From Phoronis australis (taxonomy: Eukaryota; Phoronida; Phoronidae), in NCBI GenBank assembly GCA_002633005.1, contig NMRA01000029.1, positions 1,028,086 to 1,092,085 on the forward strand: a stretch of 64,000 nt of DNA, written 5' to 3'. Position numbers and translations under genes: made by a program. Each line of letters opens with the position of its first letter. The stretch's first letter is position 1. The notes under the pieces are model-generated. The model did no database searches. It was given only the letters and a program-made list of their open reading frames with translations, and was not told the origin of the DNA. Shown here one piece after another: positions 61,352-64,000 of the stretch.

Positions 61352-63082
61352 TTCACAAATGTTTTCGTAGTCCAACTTAAGCACACAGTCCCTGTCTCGC
61401 AACAACTGTACGGTTGCCCTGCACTTTGATTTGTCTTTTTTCACTATCTGTGCAAGCTGAAATTGAAAATTGCGTTGTCAATTACAGAAAAATTCACATA
61501 TTAAGTTGGCCATGCATAAGTCCATCTTTTTGCTTAACTCTGACAAACTGCAGCGGTATCGTTGTTCTAGTGTATGAAATTGGGCCATTATATAACTTAC
61601 TGATGGATTTCTCCATACATGGATGAAATCTCTCCATCAGGTTGGATCCGATTTAAATGGCTCACTTGGGAGTTTCCAGTTATTCAATGTGACGTCACCG
61701 GAAGTAGGGCAAAACCCGCCATATTGCCCTTGCTTTGCCCGAGTCTTTGCTACATACGCTAACTCTTACTGGAGTTCTTATGAAGAATTTTATACTTAAA
61801 ACGTTAACACTACTTAAGAGATGGCAGATGGATCGTGGAATAACTGTGAATGGACGAAGAAAAGGTGAACTTGTTATCTTGTGCGAAACTGTGAATGGAC
61901 TGAAATAGGAGGTGGAGGCATGCAGGGGGGATAGTATATCCCATGAAAAGTTACTCATTTGAAAATACAGCAAATATATACAGTAAAATCAAATGAAACG
62001 TGCACATGGAGTTATAATTAACACATACCATGACTCTGGATACAATTTAGTCAACATAACATGAACATATCCAAGAAAATCTCGCGGTTCACTCGAGTTT
62101 CTCTCTCCGGCGCCATTTTGAGAAGATTACATGAAATCACGCCTGTTGACGAACAAAAGATCCAAGGGACACAAATATTGCTAATTTCACTTGCTATCTT
62201 CCCACGCTATTTTTTAAGTGTCACATGCCAGGTCACGTGCTTCGCTCAGTCTCGCGCTAGCCTTTGCCTCATACTCACCTGACTAAGTTGAAATACTTTG
62301 TGGTTATCACGCGCACGCAGTGAAAAAGTTAACGGCAGCCAAAAAGTGGAGTTGGAATTCTTCGCCAAAGTTACCTTAATTCTTGTAACTATACTTCATC
62401 AAAGATATGTTTAGAAGCAGAAAGGATCACTGAAGAAAGTAAGCACCTATTTAAATGATAGTTTTAAGTGTAGAATGTATTTTTGATGAGGTGAAAACTC
62501 TTAATAAGTGAGCATATTTCGCCTTCCGCCCGTTTAAAATACACGGCACGAAATTAGCACAGAACGCGATGGGACGTATCGTAGCGCGATATTACATTTC
62601 CCATAACAGCAATGCCTGTTTGGCATTTTTCACACTAAAAGATTAAAAACTCGAAGTAAACTGAACAGAATACATTCTGCTAACGTATCGGGCAAATGGC
62701 CGAGCGACAAGCTTTTACCCTACTTCCGGTGACATCACAGTTAAGTCTCACAGAATCTCGCATCATTGTTATTAACTCGAAAAGGGGCTATTAAAAATTG
62801 TGCATTCATTTTTTATAGCTGAAAGCATTTCATTTGTATCTTTCATCTTTTCCTGTGGTCTTCTTCAATCAAACTACACCTACAGAGTGACGGAAATACA
62901 CGTCATTGGGAAATTCCATAAAAGCTGAGTCAGACAAGAGATAGCCAAAAAAATATAATTATGCAATGAGTGTATCTAGAAGACAAAGGGACTTGCCTGT
63001 CCTCTCTCCTTTCCATGAACAATGATCACAAAACTATTCTCAGCCTTGGGAATGACAGTCTCCAGCATACTTTGTGAGATAC
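61316..63082 (-). CDS. GPKOW: GPKOW C-terminal exons, copy B (partial, runs off the window)
   Basis: Exons are 63082-62997 and 61456-61316, homologous base for base in structure to copy A, with the same GC donor and stop position. The penultimate exon has one replacement against copy A (AENSF for AENTF). Both exons are open. Upstream exons would lie beyond 64000, so this is the likelier functional copy. It belongs to the last KOW module of a spliceosomal RNA-binding protein. Just beyond the stop lies a 64-bp tandem array built from the end of this exon. Confidence 0.78.
61689..62738. mobile_element. 1.05-kb inverted-repeat element, copy B
   Basis: Inverted repeats at 61689-61714 and 62713-62738 correspond to those of copy A in the other duplicon. 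The interior is the same with small deletions. Confidence 0.5.
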
Positions 63083-63189
63083 CTGCACAATTAAGAAAGT
63101 TTTGTAGAGAATGAAAGAAGACTAGATACAAACATTTAAAGCTTCAAACATGAACAGTTCACAGAATACCACACCAAACTAAGATACAA

Positions 63190-63890
63190 TTAAAGGAGAA
63201 TGCCACCAAAAAACAATGTACTTTGTATCAATTTAGATTGAGTAGTTCTTTTACCTGACACTAGATGGAGGTGCTGAAGTTAACCAATGACGTCACAGGT
63301 TCTAACACAGTCTGTTCAGCAGTTCACGAGATGCTTACTTGTGTCAGATTATCGCTTGAATTCGTTTTACACCAATAAATCATCAAGATTCAATGTAAAA
63401 CCCTTACAAATACATTGCGTTTTTAAACAAACGAGTCGTTTTATTTCGGTGTTACGGATTTATAGAAAATTTGAAAGTACCGTAGCTTACAAAGTTCACC
63501 AGGGTAGGCCAACTTACCGAGGCCGGTCGCAGGAAGTTTGGAGTATGTTCGGTCATTAATTAGAATTATTCTTCCCTGAAATACAGACCCTGAGGAGAGC
63601 ATAGCTGTGTGTTGTAATTTCAGACTTTTGAATTTCATATGTTCTAAATACAAAACGCTTGTTATAACCCAGTGGCTCAGAACATGATGTGGCCCCTTGC
63701 GGCCAGACTCGAGGTATTGTGAACATAAACCAGCCGGGTTAGTCGGCTGCCAAAGTTGAAAACTAAATTTCAGTCACGAAAAGACTAGACAAGTGAATCA
63801 AAGAAATATTTTGATGAATTTGCAGCGAAATTGCAAACTAATCTACTTACTCGTCAGGGGCCGTGAAGCCAAGTTCTCCTCCCACACAAC
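63190..63890 (-). mobile_element. Right end of the same Kolobok-like family, duplicon B
   Basis: This is the duplicate of the 59578 copy, with the same TTAAAGGAGAATGCCACC end. The APDE-coding stretch lies near 63855. Confidence 0.6.
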
Positions 63891-64000
63891 CGTATATGGA
63901 AAAGGTGTACAATAACAATGATTTGAATAATGTATAATTGTCTGTATATATATCTAAGTAAAGATTCTTCTAATATCCGACAACAGCATATAAAAACAAG

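Larger units (their letters stand above)
61312..64000. repeat. Duplicon B of the same direct duplication
   Basis: This is the second copy of the 57677-60410 segment, open at the right edge of the window. Differences include a deletion near 61915 relative to 58280 and an insertion near 63645. It is either a true tandem duplication or two haplotypes placed in series. Confidence 0.9.

Noticed and set aside
1-64000. CRISPR arrays, bacterial operons, ribosome-binding sites or replication origins
   Set aside because: The spliced gene structures show eukaryotic nuclear DNA; tandem arrays present are contiguous minisatellites without spacers.

Overview
This window is a fragment of an animal nuclear genome. 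It is AT-rich, the genes are split by GT-AG introns of 0.5 to 12 kb, there is no operon structure, and decayed transposons are abundant. The proteins are clear orthologues of bilaterian genes. The high transposon variety, near-identical duplicated blocks beside N positions and a bacterial-type CapA gene fit a polymorphic marine invertebrate, possibly an invertebrate deuterostome. The species cannot be fixed from the sequence.

Genes from left to right: (1) KLHDC10, minus strand, 18442 to 2355, nine exons, six kelch repeats, substrate receptor type of a cullin-2 ubiquitin ligase. (2) ZC3HC1 (NIPA), plus strand, 18640 to 30693, nine exons, 359 residues, with both zinc-binding BIR-like modules. 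(3) UBE2H, minus strand, 50062 to 34583, six exons, 182 residues, a ubiquitin-conjugating enzyme with Cys87. (4) A CapA/PGA_cap-type metallophosphoesterase-like gene, plus strand, about 50787 to 54342, three exons. (5) Two near-identical copies of the last two exons of GPKOW, minus strand (57681-59470 and 61316-63082), in a tandem duplication of about 3.6 kb. For the four complete models the exon lengths add up to whole codon numbers and intron phases agree across every junction.

KLHDC10 and ZC3HC1 are head to head, with about 200 bp between predicted start codons. UBE2H and the CapA-like gene are also head to head, with 724 bp between them. KLHDC10, ZC3HC1 and UBE2H are also neighbours on human chromosome 7q32 (from memory), so this is a conserved linkage block. 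All three have been tied to ubiquitin biology.

The introns hold most of the mobile DNA: a rearranged Ty3/gypsy relic and a LINE ORF1-like relic in KLHDC10; a 5'-truncated LINE with a 13-bp target duplication inside an older repeat in KLHDC10 intron 1; a Kolobok-like element with TTAA ends and a THAP remnant in ZC3HC1 intron 1; two hAT-like elements in UBE2H intron 1; two 80-bp hairpin MITEs; and several small tandem arrays. Two of these arrays have amplified gene parts: the UBE2H exon 4 splice acceptor and the GPKOW stop-codon region. A 937-bp direct duplication around a single N (39934-41808) and a 569-bp N gap (57108-57676) mark weak points of the assembly.
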